Made by a program: the position numbers and the translations under genes. Below are positions 45,651 to 56,890 of a DNA stretch of 64,000 nucleotides, in pieces; the first letter of the stretch is position 1; each line of letters opens with the position of its first letter. Origin of the DNA: Zygnema cylindricum (Eukaryota; Streptophyta; Zygnematophyceae; Zygnematales; Zygnemataceae); NCBI GenBank assembly GCA_037447655.1, contig JBBHKE010001937.1:21001-85000 (forward strand), written 5' to 3'. A model generated the notes under the pieces. It made no database searches. It was not told where the DNA came from and saw only the letters and a list, made by a program, of their open reading frames with translations.

Positions 45651-47063
45651 TGTTGATATTTGAGTATTTTATAGGTCAATTTTAGGATAGAAAATAGTAG
45701 AGGCAGTCTGCCTCTAACTCCCTTTTCCAAGCCCCCACACTTGTTGTACTCACTAAAGGCTGGTTAAGGAGCTAGAACTATGGTTGCCTAAGCTCTCCAA
45801 AGAGACATGAGGCAATAATGGTAGGTTTACTAAAAAGGTATTTGACGGACCCACGAATTGATCCTACTACCTATCGTCCGTCCAACATCCCGTAGCCGTT
45901 AGCTTTGTCCGTTTATTCTATAACTTGTGCTAAGACAAAATAGGTTTATAGATATTTAAATAATTACTCGTAGGGATTTTCATTTAACTAGATTACAGTT
46001 TATAGGGCATAGAAACATTTGTAGTTTAAGTCCCGGACGAAACAAACAGTACAGACATTTGTTTCGACGGTCCAGATACAATTCTGATTTGAATCGACGG
46101 CCGTGGTGCGAGCAGTGATTCTGGAATGGGCGACGTGGCATTTTCGGGCACCGCCACTCCGGATGACACGTGCCAAGTTCCTAGAGGATCGCGCTAAATC
46201 CGGAAAAAAAGATGACAACTCTAGATGTGACAAATGTCACATTATGGCGATGTCGTACAAGGACCGTACAAAAAGTACTTCGGGGCCAATACTTTCTACT
46301 ACAGTACAGTCGTATGATTGGTTCGTACATTGTACCTCGTACAATCGTATGATTGGTTCCATGTTGACGTAGAATTTCAACGGTCAACACCAAACAACAA
46401 CCATTGAAATTCAAAGGTCAACAAAGATTAATTCGGCAAGTCAAAATGACACGTGGCATCATCGTATACGATGCCTCAGAACAAATGGACAGAAAGACGA
46501 CGGCTTTTTCGCCACGTGGCAGATCGAGAGTGGTGACGCGTAATTTCGTGTATAAAGTATGGCGGTTAACGTACTTTAGATGTACATTATGTAGTGTGCG
46601 GTAATCTGCTTAGTCTAGAGGGGCTATGAGGAGTTTTAGGACTTAGAATTTTTGGCAAGTAGCCGCCTCTCCCTGAGAGCACCCTCTGTATAAAAGGCTC
46701 ACTTTGAGCATCCATAACTATAAACTGAGTTGACCAAATTCAGTGATTCTTTTTGCTGCCGACTCAGGGGAGTCTAGGCTACAAAGGGGTGTAGTCAGTC
46801 ATAGTGTTTGGCTGCCAGGGAGTCTGAATTTTTAAGGGAAAGTCAAAGTGGGGAATGTTATCCAAAACTCATATTCTAACTTAGCATTCTATGGTGGAAC
46901 TGAGCACACATAAAGTTTTATTTCACAAGGGTGAAGCGGTCATGGGGTTCTGATTGTCAAGGGGTCAATCATTTGGGTTTATATAAAGTTGGAGTGGGCA
47001 CTATCTAGATTACCTTCTTTGGATCTGTGAATTCCGTGTGGCAATGGAGCCCATAGAATTTCA
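45651..47063 (+). mobile_element. Copia element B5, 5' LTR
   Basis: A complete B-type LTR of 1413 bp, from TGTTGATATTTGAG to GAATTTCA. The stem-loop is at about 45844-45882 and TATAAAAG at 46689-46696. The left flank AAAAA (45646-45650) corresponds to GGAAA after the other LTR; the uninterrupted B5 copy has AGAAA at this gag position, so each flank differs from it by one base. Confidence 0.85.
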
Positions 47064-49031
47064 AGTTTTGGGCCCACCATCTAGGGTGCCTATGTTTGAT
47101 GGAAAAGACTTCAGTTACTAGTAGTTTACGATGGAGGGATTGCGTTTCGAAAAACACTTGTGGGGAATTATTTCAAGACAAGTGAGGTGTCATCCACCGA
47201 GCTTTGGTGGAACTCACTACAGAGATTCATCTGGGGCTTCCGAGAAAACCAACCGGATTTCAGATGCAACGGAAGGTGAAGGGAAAATCGTTGCCATGGA
47301 AAGGGGGAAAAGGGAGAAGGGAAAAGGAACATCTACGATGAGGAGAGATAGGCTCTCGACTACAGTTCCACATGTAGGGATTATAACTGTACCAAAAATT
47401 GAAGAAAATGATAGAATAATTTGGGAGTATAAAAACACTATAGGAAAACATCTCATACTTAGATATGTGTCTAACTCCATAGCTATCTCTCTTTTAAATC
47501 TAACCTAGTCTTCAGAAATCTTGAAAACACTAAGTCATATCTATAAGAGTGAGACTATACAGAGGCAGCAGTTAGTAAAAACAACAAATACATGCCTATG
47601 TTTATAAAGGCAGTAGCATGATAGAGTTTTGCAATGATATTGCTGCGTTATATGTTGAGCTTGCTAGTGCAGAGTATGTAGAATCTGAGGAGTGAAAGAT
47701 TAACACACTAATCATGAAACTCCTAGATGAGTAAGGAAACATAATTAACCTATGCAAGAAATGGATGGCTCCTCATGGACTTCGAGCATTACCATGGGGA
47801 TGATTCTTGTGAGGGAAAACACTTTGGAGCTTCGTAGGGGAAGTGACAGGGTGAATGCATTGACAGCTGGTGGTGACACGCGGAAGCGTGATGAGAGGAA
47901 TGACGGTGACTAGCGGAAGCGTGAGGAGAGGAAGAAAGACAAAGGTAAACCTTATCAGAACTTTGGTGGCAAGAGAGGGAGAGGAAAAGAAACGGGAGCT
48001 TTGAAAAAAGGGGTTTGCTTATCTTGTAGAGAATCGGGTCACTATATGAATGAGTGTCCTAATTTGGAAGAACTTAGTAGTAAGAATGTGAATGAGGAGG
48101 AAGAAGAGGAAGAGGAGAAAGAGGCTGAAGATATTTTGGAGCTTCTCCACATCGGTAGTATGGAGAAGAGTGAAAAGCACACAAAAATTCCACGAACGCA
48201 ACGGTGTGCTTTTAGAGGTATAAGGGAAGTAAAGAGAGAGGAGGTACTTGAGGATCTCAAGGAGTGTAGAGTGTATGACTTAGAAATGAGAAAGTTAGAT
48301 CTAGGATCTATAAGTGAAAAAGGGAAAAATAAAATTAATGCGGATAATTTTATAGATATTTCGGAAACTGAAAACTGGTCGAAAGGGAGACTTCAACGGA
48401 TTACGAGGAAAGGGGAGAAGTAAAACTAGAGGGGGTTTTAAAGGATGGGGGAAAAGACAATTATTTAATGAAAGGTTTAGGAGAGGAGAAATATTATTTG
48501 GGAATAAAAGTAGAAAGTGATAGTGGGAAGAATTCCATAGGAGAAACTGAGGAAAGTTCAGAAAATGAGGAAAATATCATGGATAAATTTATGAGTTTGG
48601 AAGATGTAGTTTTTATAAGGAACTTAGTGTGGAATTTTGATTTAAGGATAAACTTGGGGGGTAATGGATTTGACATCACTAATGGGAGTGATGGCATTTA
48701 TGAAGGTGTGCGTGTAAAAAGGTTAGCAGGTGGGTGTATGATGCAGATTGGAGATAGGGCTAGCTGTTTGAATTGCAAGAGGGAAATTAGATTTAGCGTA
48801 GAGATGGGATGGATAAAATCTTTGCTCGAATTTATGAAAAGTGGGATGCTAAATAAAATCTGTGATACAATTATTATTTCGGTTCATCTAATGCACAGTT
48901 TGACAGACGATAGTATTTTCTTAAAGTTTTATGAAAAGAAAAAGAAAAAAAGAGAAAAAAAAAGGGTGGGAGGGAGTGTTTATTTATGTGTGTGGGAGTC
49001 GAAAGGAAAATAGACTAGAAAATAAGGGGAG
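47064..49031 (+). pseudogene. Copia element B5 gag with RT-end/RNase H remnant
   Basis: The most complete B internal region (about 2 kb against about 4.4 kb in A and C). The gag ATG (47044) is in the LTR; the primer-binding site (47064-47078) has TT for TA at one place. Two adjacent stops follow near 47122, then an open stretch (47131-47508). The zinc knuckle CLSCRESGHYMNEC is at about 48022-48063, followed by a Glu-rich tract and IPRTQRCAFRG. Protease, integrase and most of RT are absent. MKGLGEEKYYLGIKVE (48468 on) corresponds to the RT end and DITNGSDG ... WIKSLLEFMKSGML to RNase H, reading openly to 49013. The second catalytic residue region (the AEYMA Glu) is missing, so no RNase H activity is expected. 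Confidence 0.8.
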
Positions 49032-49955
49032 TGTTGATATTTGAGTATTTTCTAGGTCTTTTTTAGGATAGAAAATAGTAGAGGCAGTCTGCCTCTAACT
49101 CCCTTCTCGAAGCCCCCACACTTATTGTAGTCATTAAAGGTTGGATAGGGAGCTAGAACTATGGCTGCCTAAGCTCTCCAAAGAGACGGAGTAGATAATG
49201 GTTGGTTTACTAAAAAGGTATTTGACGGACCCAGTATTTGATCCTGGTACCTACCGTCCGTCCAACAACCCGTAGCCGTTAGCTTTGTCCGTTTAGTCTA
49301 ATCTAGTGCTAAGACATATTATGTTTGATAGATATTTAAATAGTTACATGTGTGGTTTTTCATTTAACTAGATTACAGTTTATAGGGCATAGAATCCGCT
49401 GTACTTTAAGTACCGAACGAAACAAATAGTAGAGGCATTTGTTTCGATGGTCTAGATACACTTCCGATTTGAATCGACGATCGTGGTGCGAGCCTGGATT
49501 CCGGAGTGGGCGACGTGGCGTTTTCGCCCACCGCCACTCCGGATGACACGTGGCAAGTTCCTAGAGGATCGCACGAAATCCGGAAAGAAAATGACAACTC
49601 TAGATATGACAAATGTCACATTATGGCGATGTCGTACAAGGACCGTACAGAAAGTACTTCGGCGCTTGTACTTTCTAGTACGGTACAGTCGTATGATTGG
49701 TCTGTACCTTGTACCTCGTATAGTTGTATGATTAGTTCCGTGTTGACGTAGAATTTCAACGGTCAACACGGAACGACGACTGTTGAAATTCAACGGTCAA
49801 CAAAGATTAATTCAGCAAGTCAAAATGCCACGTGGCATCATCCTATAGGATGCCTGAGAAGAAAAGGACAAAACGACGACGACTTTTTCGCCACGTGGCA
49901 GATCGAGAGTGGTGCCGCTTAATTCCGTACATAAAATAAGGCAGCTAACGATCTT
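49032..49955 (+). mobile_element. Copia element B5, 3' LTR, left part
   Basis: It starts TGTTGATATTTGAG after a polypurine tract, with the stem-loop at about 49225-49263. It follows the 5' LTR until GCTAACG near 49950, where another LTR is inserted; it resumes at 50796. Confidence 0.85.
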
Positions 49956-50795
49956 TGTTGTTAAGAGACAACAGCCGGAACCGAAGACGATCAGGATGCC
50001 GGTGTAGTCATCTCGGAACCAAACTAAGCAAGAAACTTTCACAAAAACCGGTCTGAAAAACAGCAACTTCAACAGTTGATAAAACCCAAACCAGAGAGAC
50101 AATATCTCTGCAAATCTTTCGCAACGTAGATAATATCAAGATGAACACACAAACAAAATTCCAAGTAATTCTGCCCATAGATCTGTGAGATGTTCACAAA
50201 TAAAAATGCCAAAAACAGGCTGTACAGTTTTTGACTACAAAGTGTTCATACCTTCAAAGTTGTCTAAGTCCTACTAATATACACTAAAGCCTATGCTTCT
50301 GAACGTACGGAGGCATACCTGCCGTACAATAAATACCTACGGCCCGAACCGAACAAGGTACGTCATACAAAAAGATTCCTTTACTAATCAGCTAACCACA
50401 CAAAGACAAAAATGTACTTAACTAGATATTTACGAAGGAGTAGGATTTTGTATGCCACGTCATTCGTCGTGTATGTGGTTCACACGGACCAGCATTTTTC
50501 AGCGGTCTCCGTCCGCCGCGGTCATATCAGATTCCGCACCGTAGACAAATCTCCATGTGTCATTTTGTCCTCAAGTGTATCTATGCACCAACAACCGAAT
50601 ATTCTGGAGTGTCTTCTTTCTTCTAGTGACTTGTGTCTTGGAAGTGTATACAAAGGTGTACTCCCTACCGATCTATTGGCACATCAATTCTGGTGTGTAA
50701 TGAATCGAACTTACAACTAAACATATGCTAAGTCGTGAAACTCTCTCTCCCTCACACTAGAGGCATAGAGAGGACTAAAGCTTTCAAAACCAACA
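49956..50795. mobile_element. Solo LTR of another family inside the B5 3' LTR (probable)
   Basis: An 840-bp block absent from the B5 5' LTR, with inverted termini TGTTG ... CAACA. It is flanked by ATCTT (49951-49955) and TACTT (50796-50800); the uninterrupted LTR has TACTT here, so the pair is an imperfect 5-bp duplication. It holds no coding frame of note. Orientation is uncertain. Confidence 0.6.
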
Positions 50796-51286
50796 TACTT
50801 TAGATGTACATTATGTAGTGTGCAATAATCTGATTCGTCTAGAGGGGCTATGAGGGGTTTTAGGACTTAGAATTTTTGGTAGGTAGCCGCCTCTCCCTGA
50901 GAGCACCCTTTATATAAAAGGCTCACTTTGAGCAGCCATTACTATCAACTCAGTTGACCAAATTCAGTGATTCTTTTTGTTGCACACTCAAGGGAGTCTA
51001 GGCTACACAAGGGTGTAGTCGGTCAAAATATTTGCCTGCCAAGGTGGCTACATTTTTAAGGGAATGTCAAAGTGGGGAATGTTATCCAAAACTCATATTC
51101 TAACTTTGCATTCAGTGGTGGAATTGAGCGCACAGAAAGTCTTATTTCACACGGGTGAAGCTATAATGGGGTTGTGATTGTCAAGCGGTCAATCATTTGG
51201 GTTTATATAAAGTTTGAGTTGGCACTATCTAGATTACATCTTTGGATATGCGAATTCTGTGTGGCAATAAAGCCCATAAAATTTCA
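50796..51286 (+). mobile_element. Copia element B5, 3' LTR, right part
   Basis: It continues from TACTTTAGATG to AAATTTCA, the normal LTR end. It is followed by GGAAATAGATAGCTCC, which is gag sequence of the target element, not a primer-binding site. Confidence 0.8.
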
Positions 51287-52583
51287 GGAAATAGATAGCT
51301 CCTCATGGACTTTGAGCATTACCATGGGGATGATTCTTGTGAGGAAAACACGTTGGAGCTTGGTGAGGGAAGTATCAAGGTAAATGCATTGACAGCTAGT
51401 GGTGACTAACGGAAGCGTGATATTACAAATGGTGGTGACGGGCGGAATCCTGATGAGAGAAATGATGGTGGCTAGCGGAAGCGTGATGAGAGGAAGAAAG
51501 ACAAAGGTAAACCCTATCGTAGCTTTGGTGGAAAAAGAGGGAGAGGAAAAGAAAGGGGAGCTTCGAAAAGAGGGGTTTGCTTCTTTTGAAGGGAACCGAG
51601 TCACTATATGGAGGAATGCCCTTGTTTCGAAGAACTTAGAAGTTGGAATGTGGATGAGGAGGAAGAAGAGGAAGAGGAGAAAGAGGATAAAGATATTTTG
51701 GAGCTTCTCCAAATCGGTAGAATGGAGAAAAGAGAAAAGTACACAGAAATTCCACGAAAGCAACAGTGTGCTTTTGGAGGTGCAACGGAAATAAAGAGAG
51801 AGGGGACACTCGAGGGAGTTCAGCATGATGAGGATGTCATAGAATGTAAAGTGTTTCACTTAGAGATTAGAAAATTCGATCTAGGATCCATGATTGAAAA
51901 AGGGAAAAATCAAAATATTGAGGATATTTTTATCGATATTTTGGAAACAGGAAAATGGTCGGAAAAGGAGACTTCAACGTATTTTGAGGAAAGGGGAGAA
52001 GTAAATCTAGAGGGGGTTTCAAAAGATATGGTAAAAGAGAAATATTTAATGAAAGGTTTAGGGGAGAAAAAATATTTACTGGGAATAAAATTAGAAAGTG
52101 ATAGTGGAAAGAATGAGTAAAGTTTAGAAAATGGGGTGAGTATTATAGATAAAATATGAGTACGAAAGACGTAGATCTTATGAGGAACTTAGTGGGGACA
52201 CTTGTTTTTGGGAAAATTTGGGGGGATAATGGATTTGACATCACTAATGGGAGTGATGCCATTAATGAAGGTGTGCCTGTAAAAGGGTTAGCATCAGGGT
52301 GTGTGTTACAGATTGGAGATGGGGCTAGCTGTTTGAACTACAAGAGGGAAATCGGATTTTGTGTGGATGGAAAAGGGATGAGGTGGATAAAATCTTTGCT
52401 CATATTTATGAAAAGTGGGATGCTAAATAAAATGTGTGACCAGCAAGATGGAATGTTTATTTGAGCTCATCTAATTGACCTTTTAAAATATGAGGGTATT
52501 TTCTTGACGCTTTATGGAAAAAAAAAGGGTGTTTGATATTTTTGTAGGAGTTCAAAGGAAAATAGATTAGAAAATACGGGGAG
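51287..52583 (+). pseudogene. Copia family B, internal region 3, second part
   Basis: It continues the gag interrupted at 45650 (GGATGATTCTTGTGAGG block), with a zinc-knuckle remnant near 51575-51620 and an open stretch at 51608-52120: Glu-rich tract, IPRKQQCAFGG and MKGLGEKKYLLGIKLE. After a short break, 52156-52464 encodes the RNase H remnant (DITNGSDAINEG, CVLQIGDGASCLNYKREIGF, WIKSLLIFMKSGML, CDQQD). Protease, integrase and most of RT are absent, as in B5. It ends at the tract AAAATACGGGGAG. Confidence 0.8.
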
Positions 52584-53943
52584 TGTTGATATTTGTGTAT
52601 TTTCTAGGTCTATATTAGGATAGAAAAAGGCAGAGGCAGTCTCCCTCTAACCCCCTTCTCGAAGCCCTCACACTTGTGGTATTCACTGAAGGCTAGAGAG
52701 GGAGCTAGAGTCATGGCGGCCAAAGCTCTCTAGAAAGACAGCGAGTAGGTTTCGTATATTTACCAAAACGATGTTTGACGGACCCAATATTTGACCCTTG
52801 TACCTAGCGTCCGTCAAATCACCTCCAACTGTTAGCTTTATCTTATAGCGTAGGACCAATGCTAAAGTACATGGAGTACCATAATTATATAAATGTGAAC
52901 GACGCGACATGTTGCATTTAACACATTACGGGACAAACTATACATGGAAATGAACCACACCACACTAATTCTATACCGCACGGAATTAACGTGATGAAAT
53001 TTTATTTCGACGGTCCGAATAAATATCCGATTTGAATCGATGGCCGTGGTGCGAGCCGAGATTCTGGAGTGGGCAACTTGGCGTTTTCATGCACCGCCAC
53101 TCCGGATGACACGTGGCAAGATCCTAGAGGATTACGCAATCTCTGGAACGCGAGATGACAAGTTCAGATGTGACAAATGTCACAATATGGCGATGTCGTA
53201 CATGGACCGTACAGAAAGTACTCTAGCACTTGTACTTTCTTGTACGTTACAGTCATGTGATTGGTTCGTACCTCAGTTAGTTCAGTGTAGACGAGAATTT
53301 CAACGGTCAACACGGAACGACGACCGTTGAAATTCAACGGTCAACAAAGATTAATTCGGCGCGCCAAAATAGCGTGTGGCATCATCCTATAGGATGTTGG
53401 AGAAGAAAGGGATAGAACGGTGACGACGTATTCGCCACGTGGCAGACCAAGAGTGGTGCTGCATAATTCCGTACATAAATTACAACAGCTACCGTATTTT
53501 CATTGTATATTATGTAGTGTGCGATAATCTGATTGGTCTAGAGGGGCTATGAGATGTTTTAGGACTTAGAACCTTTTTGGTAGGTAGCCGCCTCTCTCTG
53601 AAAGCACTCTTATATAAAAAACTCGCTTTGAGCAACCATAGCTATCAACCCAGTTGACCATTTTCAGTGATTCTTTTTGCTGCACACTCAAGGGAGTCCA
53701 CACTACAGAGGGTTGTAGTCGGTCGGAGTTTTTTCTTGCCAGGGTGGCAGCATTTCTAAGGGAAAGTCAAAGTGAGGAATATTTTCCAAAACACATGTTC
53801 AAGCTTTGCATTCTGTGGTGAAACTAAGCACACATAAAGTCTTCTTTCACAAGGATGAAGTTCTATTGGGGTTCTCAATGTTAGGGTGTTAGTCAGCTGA
53901 GTTTTTATCAACATGGAGTCGGCACTATCTAGATAAGCTTCTT
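52584..53943 (+). mobile_element. Copia family B, LTR 4 of tandem array (3' truncated)
   Basis: It starts TGTTGATATTTGTG, with the stem-loop at about 52776-52814. It breaks off after AAGCTTCTT, the same point at which LTR 1 is broken, and joins a minus-strand LTR fragment. Confidence 0.8.
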
Positions 53944-54390
53944 TTACGAAACAAATGCGTGGTACTCATTTTTGTCCATACCGTAAGTCGTACATTATAT
54001 ATTACTGGATCTATGTATCCCGTAATTCATTTCAGTTAAATGGTTTATCGCTTGTATACATATGTAAATAATTATCAAACTATATGCTAGGTAACACTAC
54101 CGCTAGATTAAACGGCTAAGGCTACCGGCTATTTCGTGTCTGCCGGCCGGCAGGTACAAGGATCAAATCCTGCCGCCGGCACATACATTTTAATTAAATA
54201 AATAAACCCTAATATAAAATTCCCGTAAACCTCAGGATAGCCAAGGTAGCCATGGCTCTAGCTTCCTCTCCAATTTCTCAGTGACTGCGACAAGTTTGAG
54301 AGTTGGAGAGAGAAGTTAGAGATAGACTGCCTCGACTTCTATATTTCTTTTCAGACCTAGAAAATACTAATAAAACCATTAGTTTCTACA
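53944..54390 (-). mobile_element. Copia LTR fragment G
   Basis: This minus-strand LTR start, TGTAGAAACTAATGG, at 54390 is close to that of A. It contains the AGCCATGGCT block (reverse) and a tRNA-like block with GGATCAAATCCTGCCG (about 54152-54180). The 3' part is lost at 53944. It directly abuts the resumed 3' LTR of A. Confidence 0.7.
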
Positions 54391-54843
54391 GTCAACATTT
54401 CAGCCATGTAGTACAATGGCCGTACAGAAAGTACTTCCGCACTTGTACCTTTCTGTACGACACTGTCAAGTAATTGCTGCCGCACTCTAATAGTAGAGGG
54501 TTTAGAGAGGGATGTAGGACTTAGAAAATTTTGTAGGTAGCCTCCTCTCTCCCGAGAGCTCCTGTACTAAATGTCAATTTTGACCCTTCATAACGTTCGA
54601 TTTTGACCCTTCATAACGTACTGCTCAAGGGAGCAAATTCAAAGATTCTTTTTGCTATCGACTCAAGGGAGTCTTGTTTTCACAGGGGTGAAGGTGATCA
54701 AAGTTTTTGTCTCGTAGGGTGGCAATTATTCTTGCTGAAGCACAAAAGGGTTAGGGTTATCCTAGGGGCTTCGTGTTATCTGCCTACTTTGTGGACCAGT
54801 GGAGGTGCCTACTTTGTGGACCAGTGGAGGTCTCACAGTTGCA
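54391..54843 (+). mobile_element. Copia element A, 3' LTR, right part
   Basis: It resumes the A LTR at the counterpart of 11043 (GTCAACATTTCA) and ends CAGTTGCA as the 5' LTR does. About 270 bp of LTR between the two 3' pieces are missing. Two small tandem duplications are unique to it (TTTTGACCCTTCATAACG near 54580-54618, and a 25-bp unit with GTGGACCAGTGGAGG at 54782-54831). Confidence 0.85.
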
Positions 54844-54848
54844 AGGAT
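54844..54848. repeat. Target-site duplication of copia element A (right), AGGAT
   Basis: AGGAT directly after the LTR end, identical to 10391-10395. It marks the outer right limit of the retrotransposon nest. Confidence 0.85.
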
Positions 54849-55091
54849 CGCACATTTTCAAGGCTCTCATCTCGTTTTACAATCAATCATAAAGCGAAGT
54901 GCTATGGAAAAAGTGTGATTTTAAAAAGTACGATGGAAAAAACCATAAAGGTACAAAGGAGTTCAAAAAAGAAAAAAGATTGTTTGACCATAAATGATGC
55001 CCCAATGAGGGGGTGTCCCTATGTAATCGATACTTTGAAGAAGTACTTTGGATTTAATTGATGATTCTCTGTATTACTTTTCATAGTGTTA

Positions 55092-55903
55092 GAGTACGGC
55101 CCCTTTTGGCTAAGTTTGGGTTTTTGTCTGTTGTTTTCTTTTCAAACATAGCGACGTACTACCTAAGTTTCAAACTTAGCGACGTACTACCTAAGTTGCA
55201 ACAGTATGAATAAATCGCAAATTTGTAGAGTAAAATTTGCATCATTCTCGAACCTAGGATGCACGAAAAAATTTCGTCTTGTGTTTTTTTGATCCACAGT
55301 CACGTCATCTTCAAACTTATCATAAACCACATCGGCAATGTATTTTAAGCAAAGTAAACTTGTTTACAAAAATAAAAAAACATATTACCACGTGTGAAAA
55401 GTTTTCAAAAGTTGTTGACGACTGAAAAAATTAGTGGGATGTTCGTTGTTGTCCGCATGCACCTTGTAAGGTTATTTTTTGAAGGGGTCTCAATGGTGCA
55501 TTGTCATTTCACGTAAAGGTGAAAAACCTGCGAACGTGAAAAAATTGCGAAATCTTGGCGGCCGGACGGGAGAGGTTTAAGCTAAGGCATGGTTTACAAC
55601 CGTGGCTGTAAGACTTTACGTCTACGATGTCAGGCAATGACATGCGACATGCAAAATCGTTTGAAAAATTACGATGTGACTTGCGAGTTGCGACGCTTCA
55701 AAAAGTTTCAAAAAATACGGTGTGGCAAGATAGATTGTACACGTTAGACAGCCGTCACAGGCATTGTCGACGTATACAGTCGTCACAGGGTTAGGTAACA
55801 ATTTCAAAGTAAACACATAGAGACACTAAAAATCCGGGTCCGCCGCAATCGCGCTAAAAAACAAAGTAAGTTGGTTAAGTTACATGTACATGGGGCCGTA
55901 CCC
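55092..55903. mobile_element. PIF/Harbinger-like MITE, copy M3
   Basis: The termini GAGTACGGCCCC and GGGGCCGTACCC are inverted copies, with TTA on both sides (55089-55091 and 55904-55906). It is the compact relative of M2 at 8370-10129. No transposase. Confidence 0.65.
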
Positions 55904-55906
55904 TTA

Positions 55907-56618
55907 GGGTATGTCTCCATGTACTTGTAACTTAGTGATCTAAATTTGTTTTTTAGCGATCCGGCGGACCCGCATTTCATGTGTCTTTTTGTGTAACAAG
56001 AAGTGTTACTTAAGGGTGTGAGGATTGTATACGTTGACAATGCCCGTGACGGCTGTCAACATCTACAATCTGTGATGACGCACATTGTTTTTTGTAACTG
56101 CTTGTGACGTCGCATGACTATTCGTAACATTGTAGACGTATCGCCTTCCAGCCTGTGTAGTTTCAGGGTTGAAGAAGATGCGCTCTGCCTTTGCGTCTCC
56201 TGTCCGGTCGACGTGAAATGGCATCAGAATAATGAGACCCCTGCGAAAAAAATTCCGTACGGGACGCCAACGGACAAAACATAACAAATCGTGTACTTTT
56301 CGTCTTCGCTTGAAGTCATTTGTTTTTTTTTGATAAATTTCAACACGTGCGAATATGTGTTCTTATTTGTTTATCCAAAATACTTTGTTTTAAAACACAT
56401 CGCCGAATAAAAGTTTGAAGATGACGGTTTTTGTCGTGGCCGTGGGTCAAAAAACACAAGACGACAACATGTAGTACATTCTAAGTTCAACGATGACGCA
56501 AAATGTACTTCTCCTTCTTTCGATTTTTTTGTACGGTTGAAACTTACACGGTACGACGCTAAGGTTTAGACGAAAACGATAGAAAAAAACCCTTACTTTG
56601 GCACATGGAGATATACCC
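55907..56618. mobile_element. PIF/Harbinger-like MITE, copy M4
   Basis: GGGTATGTCTCCATG at the left and CATGGAGATATACCC at the right are inverted repeats, flanked by TTA at 55904-55906 and 56619-56621. It abuts M3 with a single shared TTA, and its outer sequence is an inverted relative of 8370-8860. Confidence 0.7.
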
Positions 56619-56890
56619 TTAATCAAAACTTTGAAATGTGACTGTTGTGGACGTCAGTCAAACTTGTGACGATTGAAGACGACTACAAAACGAATCTCGA
56701 TTTCCAATCTTTGAAATCGAGGGGTGTTACGATCTCCTCCAATAGACGATATAACACGATTCCGCTCATACATAAGTTCACGCACAAGCCGCTGGAGAAG
56801 TTTTCGCCGTTGAAAATTGAGCACGTGTAGGGCATCGAGATATATTGTGAGTGTGGTCCCCACACCTTTGATGTTTTAACAACACTAGAT

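Larger units (their letters stand above)
55011..56890. mobile_element. M1-like PIF/Harbinger element interrupted by two others
   Basis: The left end GGGTGTCCCTATGTAATCG resembles M1 (2933). The M1-like sequence stops at TTA (55089-55091) and resumes at about 56622 (TTTGAAATGTGACTGTTG, compare 3040). Between them lie two further elements. The right end is not clear; homology to M1 fades by about 56890. Confidence 0.5.

Noticed and set aside
49956-50795. A SINE, suggested by AAGTTCGATTC on the minus strand
   Set aside because: 840 bp is too long, no A box is placed properly and there is no A-rich tail; TG/CA ends and a 5-bp duplication fit a solo LTR better.
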